DNA of 43,116 nucleotides, taken from Microbacterium marinilacus. GTDB lineage: Bacteria > Actinomycetota > Actinomycetes > Actinomycetales > Microbacteriaceae. The stretch covers positions 1 through 43,116 of the forward strand of contig NZ_JAIJZW010000001.1 in the NCBI RefSeq assembly GCF_019753765.1, read 5' to 3'. Under the pieces are notes generated by a model, which saw only the letters and a list, made by a program, of their open reading frames with translations, searched no databases and was not told the DNA's origin. The position numbers were made by a program, and so were the translations under genes. Positions 9,691 through 17,813 of the stretch are shown here, one piece after another. How positions within the stretch are numbered: position 1 is the stretch's first letter; every line of letters starts with the position of its first letter.

Positions 9691-9696
9691 AGGCTA
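9691..9696 (-). promoter_or_regulatory. Leaderless -10 element of upp
   Basis: TAGCCT on the minus strand, six bases before the upp ATG, with no ribosome binding site in between. Confidence 0.55.
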
Positions 9697-9745
9697 CCGG
9701 CCGCGGATCGTGCTGCCTGAATCCGATCCGCCTCGAGGCAGACCG

Positions 9746-9751
9746 TAGGCT
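9746..9751 (+). promoter_or_regulatory. Leaderless -10 element of tadA
   Basis: TAGGCT, six bases before the ATG at 9758. It faces away from the upp promoter across a 73-base gap. Confidence 0.55.
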
Positions 9752-9757
9752 CGTCCC

Positions 9758-10219
9758 ATGACCCCGCAGGAGTGCGACACCGCCGCCATGGAGCGCGCGC
9801 TCGCGCTGGGCGCCGAGGCGGACCGGTCGGGCGAGGTGCCCGTCGGCGCGGTCGTCCTGGACGCGTCCGGAACCGTGATCGGAGAGGGACGCAACCGCCG
9901 CGAGGCGGACTGCGACCCGTCGGCCCATGCCGAGGTGGTGGCGATGCGCGAGGCGGCCCGGAGCACCGGCTCGTGGAACCTCGAGGGCTGCACCCTCGTC
10001 GTCACGCTCGAGCCGTGCCTGATGTGCGCGGGCGCGCTGCTGCAGGCGCGGGTGTCGCGGCTCGTCTTCGGGGCCTGGGACGACAAGGCCGGCGCGGCCG
10101 GCTCGATGTACGACGTCGTGCGCGACCGTCGCCTGCCGTATCGCGCCGAGGTGGTCGGCGGCGTGCGAGAGGACGAGGCGCGGCGGCAGCTGCGCGGATT
10201 CTTCGAGGCGCGCCGATGA
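9758..10219 (+). CDS. tadA: tRNA adenosine(34) deaminase
   Basis: A 153-residue zinc enzyme that converts adenosine to inosine at the wobble position of tRNA-Arg. The catalytic motif HAEVVAM (His57, Glu59) and the zinc-binding PCLMCAGAL (Cys87, Cys90) are intact, and DDKAGAAGSMYDVVRDRRL matches the C-terminal part of TadA. The length is normal. The stop overlaps the start of the next gene (ATGA at 10216-10219), so the two are coupled. Confidence 0.96.
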   Translation: MTPQECDTAAMERALALGAEADRSGEVPVGAVVLDASGTVIGEGRNRREADCDPSAHAEVVAMREAARSTGSWNLEGCTLVVTLEPCLMCAGALLQARVSRLVFGAWDDKAGAAGSMYDVVRDRRLPYRAEVVGGVREDEARRQLRGFFEARR

Positions 10220-11181
10220 GCCGCGTCGCGGTGGTCGCCGGGGCCTCCGGCTTCGTGGGGCGGGCGGTCGTCGGCGCGCTCGAGGACGACGGCTACGAGG
10301 TGCGGACGATCGGAAGATCGGGACCGGTGCGGTGGGGCGACGCGGCGGCCATCGCGGCGGCGGTGGACGGCGCCGACGTGCTCGTGGGCCTCGCCGGGAA
10401 GTCGGTGAACTGCCGCTACACGGATCGCAACCGCGACGAGATCCTGCGCTCGCGCGTCGAGACCACACGCGAGCTGCGGGAGGCGGTAGCCGCGGCCGCG
10501 CGGCCGCCGCGCGTCTGGCTGAACGCGAGCACCGCCACGATCTACCGCCACGCGATGGACCGGCCGAACACCGAGTCGGCCGGAGAGCTCGGCACCGGGT
10601 TCTCCGTGGACGTCGCGCGGGAGTGGGAGCGCGAGCTCTTCGCCGGCGAGCTGCCCGGAACGCGGCGCGTGGCTCTGCGCATGGCGATCGTGCTCGGCGA
10701 CGGGCCCGCGACGAGGATGCTGCTCCGGCTCGCGCGGATCGGTCTCGGCGGCCCGCAGATCGACGGCTGGTGGTTCCGGGGAGGCCGCCGCTACCGGGGG
10801 ATCGGGACCGACCCGTCCGGGGACGGCCGCGCGCCCCGGCACCGCACGCACGGCCGTCAGCGGTTCAGCTGGATCCACCTCGACGACGTGATCGGCGCGA
10901 TGCGGTTCCTGATCTCCCGCGACGACCTCGACGGCCCCGTGAACCTCGCGGCCCCGAGCCCCCGCGATAACCGCACGCTGATGGCGACGCTGCGCCGCAC
11001 GGTGGGGATGCCGATCGGGCTGCCCGCGTGGCGGTTCATGCTCGAGCCGGCGATGTGGCTGCTGCGCACGGAGCCGGAGCTCGTGCTGAAGAGCCGGTGG
11101 GTCGTGCCCGAACGCCTCGAGAGCGCCGGCTACCGCTTCGCCTGGCCCGACCTCGAGCCCGCCGTGCGCGACGTCGCCTAG
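10216..11181 (+). CDS. TIGR01777-type NAD(P)-binding epimerase (YfcH/SulA-like)
   Basis: A 321-residue extended short-chain dehydrogenase. The N-terminal nucleotide-binding loop is GASGFVGRAVV (about residues 9-19); VGLAGKSVNCRYT and LNASTATIYRH are hallmark segments of the YfcH group, and the C-terminal DUF1731 region ends in KSRWVVPERLESAGYRF. The substrate is unknown. It overlaps the tadA stop by four bases. The first part of the gene is read from ATG 10216; earlier codons in the same frame lie inside tadA and are not used. Confidence 0.9.
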   Translation: MSRVAVVAGASGFVGRAVVGALEDDGYEVRTIGRSGPVRWGDAAAIAAAVDGADVLVGLAGKSVNCRYTDRNRDEILRSRVETTRELREAVAAAARPPRVWLNASTATIYRHAMDRPNTESAGELGTGFSVDVAREWERELFAGELPGTRRVALRMAIVLGDGPATRMLLRLARIGLGGPQIDGWWFRGGRRYRGIGTDPSGDGRAPRHRTHGRQRFSWIHLDDVIGAMRFLISRDDLDGPVNLAAPSPRDNRTLMATLRRTVGMPIGLPAWRFMLEPAMWLLRTEPELVLKSRWVVPERLESAGYRFAWPDLEPAVRDVA

Positions 11182-11235
11182 GGCGTGTTGATCAAGGTGG
11201 CGCTGCGGAGTTGAGGCTGTTGCGGTCCGCCTCGG

Positions 11236-11241
11236 TAAGAT
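11236..11241 (+). promoter_or_regulatory. Leaderless -10 element of the orphan gene at 11249
   Basis: TAAGAT, seven bases before the GTG at 11249; there is no clear Shine-Dalgarno sequence, so a leaderless message is the simplest reading. Confidence 0.5.
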
Positions 11242-11248
11242 CCAGGGC

Positions 11249-11716
11249 GTGCGTGAGGAGCATCTGTTCGGCATCCGCCTGTACCTGGTAACAGCGAGGG
11301 ACAACGTCGATTCCGGGGCTCGTGAAATCGGTACTGTCCACGACGGAGAGTTTCTGGTCATGGAGAACGGTGACGGGACGACATCGGTGTGCGACCCTGC
11401 CACAGGCGCTTGTTTCCCGCTCAACCGCGACAGGAGGGCCACCGAAGGCTTCCTCGAGGCTTTCGCGGAGTATCTGAGCTCCGGGCCATCTGCCCCGACG
11501 CCGGTGACGATGACGGCTGAACAGGCCGCGGAGCGTCTTCGTGCTTTCCGGGAGGGGCGGGTCCGTCCTCGCGTGCCCCCAGCAGACAAGGGGCTCTCTC
11601 ACCGCGCACGGCTGAGGAAGCTCCGAAAGCGGCTACACGCGATTGATAGCACCGCGACTGGGCCGGATTCATGGTGGAGCGGCGTCATCGAAGAGGCGGA
11701 GAACGACCTGCTCTGA
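11249..11716 (+). CDS. Hypothetical protein, low-GC orphan, possibly SUKH-like
   Basis: A 155-residue protein I do not recognise with confidence. Residues about 25-75 (GEFLVMENGDGTTSVCDPAT, then FLEAFAEYL) resemble the last strands and helix of SUKH/SMI1-type proteins, many of which are immunity proteins against bacterial toxins, but the usual N-terminal part of that fold is missing. The C-terminal half is basic and helical (RARLRKLRKRL). Base composition is clearly lower than in the flanks: 34 of 60 bases are G or C in 11281-11340. The short gap before it (11182-11248) contains TTGATCAA. It was probably acquired by transfer. A small GC hairpin at 11752-11766 may end the transcript. Confidence 0.65.
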   Translation: MREEHLFGIRLYLVTARDNVDSGAREIGTVHDGEFLVMENGDGTTSVCDPATGACFPLNRDRRATEGFLEAFAEYLSSGPSAPTPVTMTAEQAAERLRAFREGRVRPRVPPADKGLSHRARLRKLRKRLHAIDSTATGPDSWWSGVIEEAENDLL

Positions 11717-11769
11717 GCGGCACGGCCTAGACCGGCTTCCGAGCCGCCCGAGGCGGCGACGCCGCCGGA

Positions 11770-12699
11770 TCAGTGCGGCAGCCGGGGCAGGACCTCCTCG
11801 CCGAGATAGGCGAGCTGGTCCAGGTCGGTCATGTCGAGGAGCTGGAAGTAGACCCGCTCCGCTCCCAGCTCGACCAGGCGCGCCACCTTGTCGACGATCT
11901 CGGCCGACGAGCCGCAGACGTTGGTGTCGCCGCGGAACGCGTCGAGGTCGCGGCCGATGACCGACGCCCGTCGCGCCAGGTCGGCCTCCGTCGGGCCGGC
12001 GAGCGTCGGCAGCGCGACCGACAGCTTCAGCGTGGCGGGGTCGCGATCGGCGCGCTCGCACGCGGCGACCGCCCCGGCGAACTTGTCGGCCACGACCGGT
12101 TCCGGCTGGAACCCGATGTTGAACTCGCTCGCGTAGCGCGCCGCGAGCGCCGGGGTGCGCCGCGGCCCGCCGCCCCCGACGATGACGGGGATGCGCGCCT
12201 GCGTGGGCTTGGGCAGCGCGGGGGAGTCGGTCAGGTCGTGATGCGCTCCGTGGAACGAGAACCGCTCGCCGGCGGGCGTCGCCCAGAGCCCGGTCACGAT
12301 CGCGAGCTGCTCCTCCAGCAGGTCGAACCGCTTCGGCGGGAAGGGGATGCCGTACGCCCGGTGCTCGGCCTCGAACCACCCCGTCCCGAGCCCGAGCTCG
12401 ACGCGTCCGCCGGACATCTCGTCGACCTGCGCGACCTGGATGGCGAGGATCCCCGGCACGCGGTAGGTGGCGGAGGAGACGAGCGTGCCGAGCCGGATCC
12501 GCTCGGTCTCGCGCGCCAGCCCTGCGAGGGTCATCCAGGCGTCGGTCGGCCCGGGCAGGCCGTCCGCGTCGTCCATCGCGAGGTAGTGGTCCGAGCGGAA
12601 GTAGCCGTCGAAGCCGTGCCTCTCGGCGGCCTGGGCGAACACGCGCTGGGTGTCGTACGAGGCGCCCTGCTGGGGCTCTGTGAAGACGCAGTACTCCAT
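11770..12699 (-). CDS. LLM-class F420-dependent (luciferase-like) oxidoreductase
   Basis: A 309-residue TIM-barrel oxidoreductase of the bacterial luciferase-like superfamily. Typical segments are GFDGYFRSDHY, RIRLGTLVSSATYR, VDEMSGGRVELGLGTGWF and PVIVGGGGPRRTPALAARYA. In actinobacteria this group generally uses coenzyme F420; flavin use cannot be excluded. The substrate is unknown. The gene lies 27 bases downstream of the cation efflux gene on the same strand. CAGACT lies seven bases before the ATG and may be a weak leaderless promoter. Confidence 0.9.
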   Translation of the reverse strand: MEYCVFTEPQQGASYDTQRVFAQAAERHGFDGYFRSDHYLAMDDADGLPGPTDAWMTLAGLARETERIRLGTLVSSATYRVPGILAIQVAQVDEMSGGRVELGLGTGWFEAEHRAYGIPFPPKRFDLLEEQLAIVTGLWATPAGERFSFHGAHHDLTDSPALPKPTQARIPVIVGGGGPRRTPALAARYASEFNIGFQPEPVVADKFAGAVAACERADRDPATLKLSVALPTLAGPTEADLARRASVIGRDLDAFRGDTNVCGSSAEIVDKVARLVELGAERVYFQLLDMTDLDQLAYLGEEVLPRLPH

Positions 12700-12726
12700 G
12701 CGGGCCAGTCTGTCAGCCCGTGCGCC

Positions 12727-13722
12727 TCAGTCGGCTGACTTGAGGATGATCGCGTCGGTCTCGGGCTGGGGGAGCCCCGCCGGGCGGTACACGTCGGGTT
12801 CGAGGTAGACGATGCGGGCCGCGGGCACGGCCTCCCGGATGCGTTCCTCTACCGCGTTGATGTCGGAGGCGACGTCGAGCAGCAGCTTGTCCTGCGGCAG
12901 GCCGACCTTCGCGGCGACGAGCAGCTCTTCGGGCCCCACGTAGAGCGTCTTGATGTGGATGAGCTTCTCGACCTCCGGGCCCTTCTCGATCGCGGCGACG
13001 ATCCGGTCGAAGTCGGCCATCGTGGCGCCCTCGCCGACCAGCAGGCTCTTGGTCTCGATGCCGAGCACGATCGCGACGAGGATCAGCAGGCAGCCGATCA
13101 TCAGCGTGCCGAGCGCGTCGAAGAAGGTGTTGCCCGTGACGACGGTGAGCCCGACGCCGAAGAGGGCGAACACGAGGCCGAACAGCGCCGCCACGTCCTC
13201 CAGCAGCACGACGGGAAGCTCCGGCGCCTTGGCGTGCCGCACGAACGAGATCCACGACTGACCCTTGGCCTTGATCGCGGCGCTCTCCCTGACGGCGGTG
13301 CGCAGCGAGAACGACTCGAGCAGGATCGCGACCGACAGGATGACCAGCGGCAGCCACCACCACTGCTCGTCGAGCGCGTGCGGATGCGTCAGCTTGTCCA
13401 CGCCCTCGTAGATCGAGAACAGGCCGCCCACGGAGAACAGGATGATCGCCACGACGAAGGCGTACACGTAGCGCTCGCGCCCGTACCCGAAGGGGTGCTC
13501 GCGGTCGGCCGCTCGGCGCGCCTTCCGGCCTCCGAGCATGAGCAGCAGCTGGTTGCCCGAGTCGGCGACGGAGTGGATCGCCTCGGCGAGCATCGAGGCG
13601 GAGCCCGACAGCAGCCACCCGATGAACTTCGCCACGGCGATGCCCATGTTCGCCAGGAACGCGGCCAGGATCGCCTTTCCGCCGCCGTGCCCGCCGCCGT
13701 GCTCACTGCGCTCTGCACTCAT
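12727..13722 (-). CDS. Cation diffusion facilitator family transporter
   Basis: A 331-residue divalent metal/proton antiporter of the inner membrane. It opens with a short His-rich leader (HGGGHGGG), then AILAAFLANMGIAVAKFIGW and the metal-binding helix SMLAEAIHSVADSGNQLL. The HPFGYGRERYVYAF loop is diagnostic of the CDF family. The C-terminal cytoplasmic domain (about residues 225-331) carries the usual ferredoxin-like metal-binding fold region. The metal (zinc, iron, manganese or cobalt) cannot be told from the sequence. Start ATG 13720-13722, with a leaderless-type promoter directly upstream. Confidence 0.93.
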   Translation of the reverse strand: MSAERSEHGGGHGGGKAILAAFLANMGIAVAKFIGWLLSGSASMLAEAIHSVADSGNQLLLMLGGRKARRAADREHPFGYGRERYVYAFVVAIILFSVGGLFSIYEGVDKLTHPHALDEQWWWLPLVILSVAILLESFSLRTAVRESAAIKAKGQSWISFVRHAKAPELPVVLLEDVAALFGLVFALFGVGLTVVTGNTFFDALGTLMIGCLLILVAIVLGIETKSLLVGEGATMADFDRIVAAIEKGPEVEKLIHIKTLYVGPEELLVAAKVGLPQDKLLLDVASDINAVEERIREAVPAARIVYLEPDVYRPAGLPQPETDAIILKSAD

Positions 13723-13729
13723 GGCGATG

Positions 13730-13735
13730 AGTCTA
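13730..13735 (-). promoter_or_regulatory. Leaderless -10 element of the cation efflux gene
   Basis: TAGACT on the minus strand, seven bases before the ATG at 13722. It lies exactly where the -35 region of the divergent proC promoter is expected. Confidence 0.55.
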
Positions 13736-13752
13736 CGGATGCGACGTCTTCG

Positions 13753-13758
13753 TAGGAT
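13753..13758 (+). promoter_or_regulatory. Leaderless -10 element of proC
   Basis: TAGGAT, seven bases before the proC ATG; 17 bases separate it from the opposing -10 element. Confidence 0.55.
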
Positions 13759-13765
13759 GAGGGGC

Positions 13766-14629
13766 ATGGTCGATTCCCTGCCTTCGCTCGCGTTCCTCGG
13801 TGCCGGCTCGATGGGCGGCGCGATCCTGCGCGGCGTCGTCGCGAGCGGCATCCCGGTCGACGGCGGCATCGTCGCCACGAACCGCACGGCGGAGAAGGCC
13901 GCCGAGCTCGCCGAGCTGGAAGGCGTGCGCAGCATCGCGCTGGCCGACGAGCCCGACGGGAACGCGCGGGCGGCAGCGGACGCGCGGGTGCTGCTGGTCG
14001 GGGTGAAGCCCGCGATGGTGCCCGACCTGCTCCGCGAGATCGCGCCGCACGTGCGCCCGGACGCGATCGTCGTGAGCCTGGCCGCGGGCGTGACGCTGGG
14101 GACGTTCGCGTCGGTCCTCGGCGACGACGTCGTGGCGCTGCGCTCGATGCCGAACACGCCGTCGCTGGTCGGCAAGGGCGTCACCGGCCTCGCGGCGGGA
14201 CCGGCCGCATCGGCGGAGGACGTCGCGACGGTGCGGGCGCTGTTCGAGACGGTCGGCACCGTCATCGAGGTCCCCGAGGAGCAGATCGACGCCCTATCCA
14301 CGGTGTCCGGCTCGGGGCCCGCCTACGTCTTCCTGCTGATCGAGGAGCTGACGCGCGCCGCCGTCGGTCTCGGCTTCGACGAGGCCGATGCGCGACGGAT
14401 GAGCGAGGGCACGTTCATCGGAGCCACGGCGCTGCTCGAGGCGTCCGGCGAGGATCCCGCCGAGCTGCGTCGCCGCGTGACGAGCCCGAAGGGCACGACC
14501 GAGCGGGCCATCGGGGTGCTGCAGGACGCCGGCCTCGACGGGGTGTTCCGCGAGGCGACCGCCGCCGCACTGGCCCGTGCGCGCGAGCTCGCCGCCGAGA
14601 GCGCGCCGGCCGGCCCGTCGGCCGGCTGA
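13766..14629 (+). CDS. proC: Pyrroline-5-carboxylate reductase
   Basis: A 287-residue NAD(P)H-dependent enzyme for the last step of proline synthesis. The nucleotide-binding start is LAFLGAGSMGGAILRG; the family signature is visible as ALRSMPNTPSLVGKGVTGLA and in the C-terminal dimerisation part as LSTVSGSGPAYVFLLIEEL and RRRVTSPKGTTERAI. Length is normal. Start ATG 13766 is set by the promoter and by the first glycine-rich motif; the frame is open far upstream but that part overlaps the divergent gene. Confidence 0.97.
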   Translation: MVDSLPSLAFLGAGSMGGAILRGVVASGIPVDGGIVATNRTAEKAAELAELEGVRSIALADEPDGNARAAADARVLLVGVKPAMVPDLLREIAPHVRPDAIVVSLAAGVTLGTFASVLGDDVVALRSMPNTPSLVGKGVTGLAAGPAASAEDVATVRALFETVGTVIEVPEEQIDALSTVSGSGPAYVFLLIEELTRAAVGLGFDEADARRMSEGTFIGATALLEASGEDPAELRRRVTSPKGTTERAIGVLQDAGLDGVFREATAAALARARELAAESAPAGPSAG

Positions 14630-14673
14630 GGCGCGGGCCGGCCTCTCGTCTCAGGAACGCCGCGGGGTCGCGG

Positions 14674-15396
14674 TCATCGGCCCGACGGGACCAGCCGGTA
14701 CAGCACCTCCGGTCGGCCGCGTCGGCCGTAACGGTAGGCGAGGTCTATCACGCCGGCGTCGACCAGGTGCGTCAGATAGCGGTGGGCTGTCGCCCGAGAG
14801 AGACCGCACGCCGACGCCACCTCCGCGGTCGACATCGCCGCCACCGGGTCGAGGGCTGCGACCACGCGCGCGAGCGTGTGCTCCGCGAGGCCCTTCGGCA
14901 GGCCGGCGGCCGTCGCGGGCCGTCGCCCCGAGGGGGCGACGGTGCGGATGCCTCCCGTCGCCAGCAGCCGGTCGATCTCGCCCTGAGCCAGAGGTCGCTC
15001 CCGCGCGGCCTCGGCGGTGTCTCGCCGTGCCGCGCGATACTGCTCCAGCCGTTCGCGCAGCGCAGCCTGGGTGAACGGCTTCACCAGGTATCCCCTGACG
15101 CGGGCGGCGATCGCCTGCCGCACCGTCGTCTGATCCTGCGACGAGCTGATGACCAGCACGTCCGGACCGCTCTCGCCGAGCGTGCGGAGCCGGTGCAGCA
15201 CCTCCACGCCGCTGATGTCGGGCAGGCGCATGTCGAGCAGCACGAGGTCGACGCCGCGCGCCTGCGCGAGCGCCTCCCTTCCGGTCGCGGCCGTGCCCGC
15301 GACGGCGAAGCCGGGCGCCTCCGCCACGAACCTGCAGTGCAGGGCGCGTGCACCCTGGTCGTCGTCGACCACCAGGACCCGGATGTCGGCCGTCAT
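14674..15396 (-). CDS. CitB/DcuR-family response regulator
   Basis: A 240-residue regulator with an N-terminal receiver (VLVVDDDQGARALH; phosphoacceptor in VDLVLLDMRLPD; conserved Lys in GYLVKPF) and a C-terminal winged helix (MSTAEVASACGLSRATAHRY) of the CitB/DcuR class that responds to di- and tricarboxylates. Its ATG overlaps the stop of the kinase gene (ATGA), so they are coupled. Divergent to it lies a tctCBA transporter, the most likely target, with a 28-bp palindrome in the intergenic region as candidate binding site. Confidence 0.93.
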   Translation of the reverse strand: MTADIRVLVVDDDQGARALHCRFVAEAPGFAVAGTAATGREALAQARGVDLVLLDMRLPDISGVEVLHRLRTLGESGPDVLVISSSQDQTTVRQAIAARVRGYLVKPFTQAALRERLEQYRAARRDTAEAARERPLAQGEIDRLLATGGIRTVAPSGRRPATAAGLPKGLAEHTLARVVAALDPVAAMSTAEVASACGLSRATAHRYLTHLVDAGVIDLAYRYGRRGRPEVLYRLVPSGR

Positions 15397-16661
15397 CGCT
15401 GGGCCGCCATGTCGAAGGCGAACCGCGCGCCGCCGAGCGCGGACGAGCCCACCTCGACGGTGCCGCCGCGCGACGTCACGATGCGCCGCACCAGCTCGAG
15501 GCCGACCCCGCGCCCCCACCCCGTCGCGTCCGGCTTCGAAGAGAACCCGGGGGAGAAGATCCGCGACGCGATGCGTGCGTCGACTCCGGGCCCGTCGTCC
15601 TCGACCGCGCCGACGAGGCGGCCGGCGAGATCCTCCAGGGTGCACCGGACCCGGGTGGCGCCGGCCTCCCCGGCGTTGCGGCACAGGTTCGACAGCACGG
15701 TGACGACCTCGTCGTCGATGTCCGCGGCGACCCGCAGCTCGAACTCCACCTGGGTTCCGCGCTCGAGCAGTTCCGCGCGCACCGCGTGCACCGTCGCGTC
15801 GAGGAGCGGTGCGTCCGCCGACGGGTCCGCGTCCGCGCCCGCCACCGGGACCACGCCCTCGATGTATCCCAGCGCCCCGCCGGCGTCCCCGCGGGACACG
15901 AGGCCGTGGACCACGTGCAGCCGGGTGTGGAACTCGTGCGCCTGCTCCCGCAGCGCCGTCGTCGTGCGCTGCATCTGCGCGTGCTCCGCGGCCAGCCCGT
16001 CCAGCCGGCGGAAGCGTCGCTCGACGGCCGCCGTGAGCACCGAGCTGGCCAGCGTCGCGACGACGAGAGCGCCGACGGCCCACGGCAGGAGCGCGCCCAG
16101 CGCGTCGGCGCGTTCCGCCGCGATGTCCGCCTCGCGCACACCGACCGCCACCATGCCGACGATGTCGCCGTCGTCGTCCCGCACCGGCTCCTTCGCCCGG
16201 AACGACGGACCGGAAGGGCCGGTCTCCGTGCCGAGGAAGGGCGTTCCCGCCAGCACCGACTCGTTCGTGGTGGACACCTGCACGCCTCGCTCGGCGGCGA
16301 GGGGGTGCGTGATGCGGACGCCCTCGTCGTCGGTCACCACGACGTAGTAGACGCCGGCGGCCTGCGCGACCAGCTCGGCGATCGGCTGCAGCCTCCCGGT
16401 CGCGTCGGCGAGATCGGCCGCATCGGCCAGGTCGTCCGGCGCCCCGGCGGTCGTCGCCTGCTCGAGCACCTCGCGCACCTCGCGCAGCACGGCGAGACTC
16501 GTCGCGACCTCCTGCACCCGTTCCGCGGTCGCCTCGCGGATCCGGCTCTCCTGCAGGGACAGCGCGACCGCCGTCGTGACCGACAGGGCGGCGAGCGTGA
16601 TCACCGAGGGCAGCACGAGCATCAGCAGTCGGACGCCCCGTTGGGTCGGGCGGAAGGGCAT
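15393..16661 (-). CDS. CitA/DcuS-family sensor histidine kinase without PAS domain
   Basis: A 422-residue membrane kinase. Helix 1 spans about 11-36, an extracytoplasmic Cache-type sensor region about 37-185 (VYYVVVTDDEGVRITHPLA), helix 2 about 188-212, then a Spo0B-like dimerisation segment with AHEFHTRLHVVHGL (His242) and a HATPase domain (VLSNLCRNAGEA, VEDDGPGV, GRGVGLELVRRI). The usual cytoplasmic PAS domain of CitA/DcuS is missing: only some 25 residues separate helix 2 from the phosphoacceptor. Start ATG 16659-16661 follows AGGAGG eight bases upstream; the frame stays open to 17717 but that is the shadow of tctC. Likely ligand is a carboxylate taken up by the divergent transporter. Confidence 0.92.
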   Translation of the reverse strand: MPFRPTQRGVRLLMLVLPSVITLAALSVTTAVALSLQESRIREATAERVQEVATSLAVLREVREVLEQATTAGAPDDLADAADLADATGRLQPIAELVAQAAGVYYVVVTDDEGVRITHPLAAERGVQVSTTNESVLAGTPFLGTETGPSGPSFRAKEPVRDDDGDIVGMVAVGVREADIAAERADALGALLPWAVGALVVATLASSVLTAAVERRFRRLDGLAAEHAQMQRTTTALREQAHEFHTRLHVVHGLVSRGDAGGALGYIEGVVPVAGADADPSADAPLLDATVHAVRAELLERGTQVEFELRVAADIDDEVVTVLSNLCRNAGEAGATRVRCTLEDLAGRLVGAVEDDGPGVDARIASRIFSPGFSSKPDATGWGRGVGLELVRRIVTSRGGTVEVGSSALGGARFAFDMAAQR

Positions 16662-16686
16662 CGTGCGCGCCTCCTCGCGGCGGTGA

Positions 16687-16714
16687 GCGCATGCCGCCAC
16701 CTTGCGGCATGCGC
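16687..16714. promoter_or_regulatory. 28-bp palindrome between two-component system and tctCBA, candidate operator
   Basis: Perfect 11-base arms GCGCATGCCGC and GCGGCATGCGC flank the spacer CACCTT. It lies 26 bases upstream of the kinase gene and 100 bases upstream of tctC. TTGCGG at 16702 and ACAAAT at 16725 (17-base spacer) would put it over the -35 region of a tctC promoter. No T-run follows, so an operator is more likely than a terminator. Confidence 0.6.
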
Positions 16715-16814
16715 GGAAAAGAGAACAAATCCGTGGCGGGGCCGGGGGTCGGCGGCGCGGTGCCATCCTAGGTCGATCTCGCGGAGACGACGATGTCCGC
16801 GCGGAAGGAACCCC

Positions 16815-17813
16815 ATGACGAAGAAGTCCCCCAGCACGCGTTCCGTGGTCGGCCGGGTCATCGGCGGCGCCGTCGCGGCCGCCGCCGTCGGCGTGGCGAC
16901 GTACGGATCGATCAGCTCTGCCGCGACCGGGCAGGAGATCAACGCCTCCATGACGATCGTCGCCCCCGCGGCAGCCGGCGGAGGCTGGGACGGCGTCGCT
17001 CGCGAGCTGCAGCAGGCGCAGAAGGCGAACGGCCTGGTGAACAACGTCCAGGTGGTCAACATGCCGGGTGCCGGCGGGACCATCGCGCTCGGCAACGTAT
17101 CGGTGCTCGAGGGGGAGCCGAACAACCTGCTCGTCGGCGGCACGGGGCTGCTGGCCGCGACGATCCAGTTCGACTCGGCCGCGACGCTCGCCGACGTGAC
17201 CCCGCTCGCGGTGGTCGTCGAGGAGTACGACGTCATCGTCGTCCCCGCGGACTCGCCCTACGAGACGCTCGGCGATCTGGTGGAGGCGTGGCGGGACGAC
17301 CCGAAGTCGATCCCGTGGACCGGAGGCGGCTCCTTCGATCAGCTCGTCGTGACCGACCTCGCGCTCGCCGCCGGAATCGATCCCGTCGACACCACCTACA
17401 TCTCGTCGGACGGGGGCGGCGAGGCGATCCAGGCGCTCCTCAACGGGACGGCGCGCGCGGCGGCCGGCGGGTATCCCGACAACATCGACCAGATCGAGGC
17501 GGGCCGGCTGCGCGCGCTCGCGCTGGTCGCGAAGGAGCCCGTCGAGGGCATCGACATCCCGACCGCCGCCGAGCAGGGCTATGACGTCTCCCTGACGAAC
17601 TGGCGTTCGCTCTCGGCTCCGTCGGGCCTCGACGACGACGACGTCACCGCCCTCACCGAGCTGGTCCTCCAGAGCGTGGACACGCCGGAGTGGAGCGACG
17701 CCGTCGACCGCTACCACTGGACCGAGCGCATCATCACCGGGGACGAGCTGGAGGCGTTCCTCGACGACGAGGAGGCCCGCATCCGGGCTCTGTACGAGGA
17801 GATGGGACTGTGA
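16815..17813 (+). CDS. tctC: Tripartite tricarboxylate transporter substrate-binding protein
   Basis: A 332-residue extracytoplasmic binding protein of the Bug/TctC family. A basic start and hydrophobic helix (about residues 10-34) form a signal sequence; the mature part shows MTIVAPAAAGGGWDGVARE, NMPGAGGTIAL, SIPWTGGGSFDQL and YPDNIDQIEAGRLRALAL. It presents a carboxylate to the TctAB membrane complex. There is no lipobox cysteine, which is unusual for a Gram-positive binding protein. GGAAGGAA precedes the ATG at 16815. The tctB start overlaps its stop (GTGA). Confidence 0.92.
   Translation: MTKKSPSTRSVVGRVIGGAVAAAAVGVATYGSISSAATGQEINASMTIVAPAAAGGGWDGVARELQQAQKANGLVNNVQVVNMPGAGGTIALGNVSVLEGEPNNLLVGGTGLLAATIQFDSAATLADVTPLAVVVEEYDVIVVPADSPYETLGDLVEAWRDDPKSIPWTGGGSFDQLVVTDLALAAGIDPVDTTYISSDGGGEAIQALLNGTARAAAGGYPDNIDQIEAGRLRALALVAKEPVEGIDIPTAAEQGYDVSLTNWRSLSAPSGLDDDDVTALTELVLQSVDTPEWSDAVDRYHWTERIITGDELEAFLDDEEARIRALYEEMGL

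Noticed and set aside
14605..14626. Seven-base GC inverted repeat at the end of proC as a terminator
   Set aside because: It lies inside the coding sequence for an Ala/Gly/Pro-rich tail, where such pairing arises easily by codon choice, and no T-run follows.
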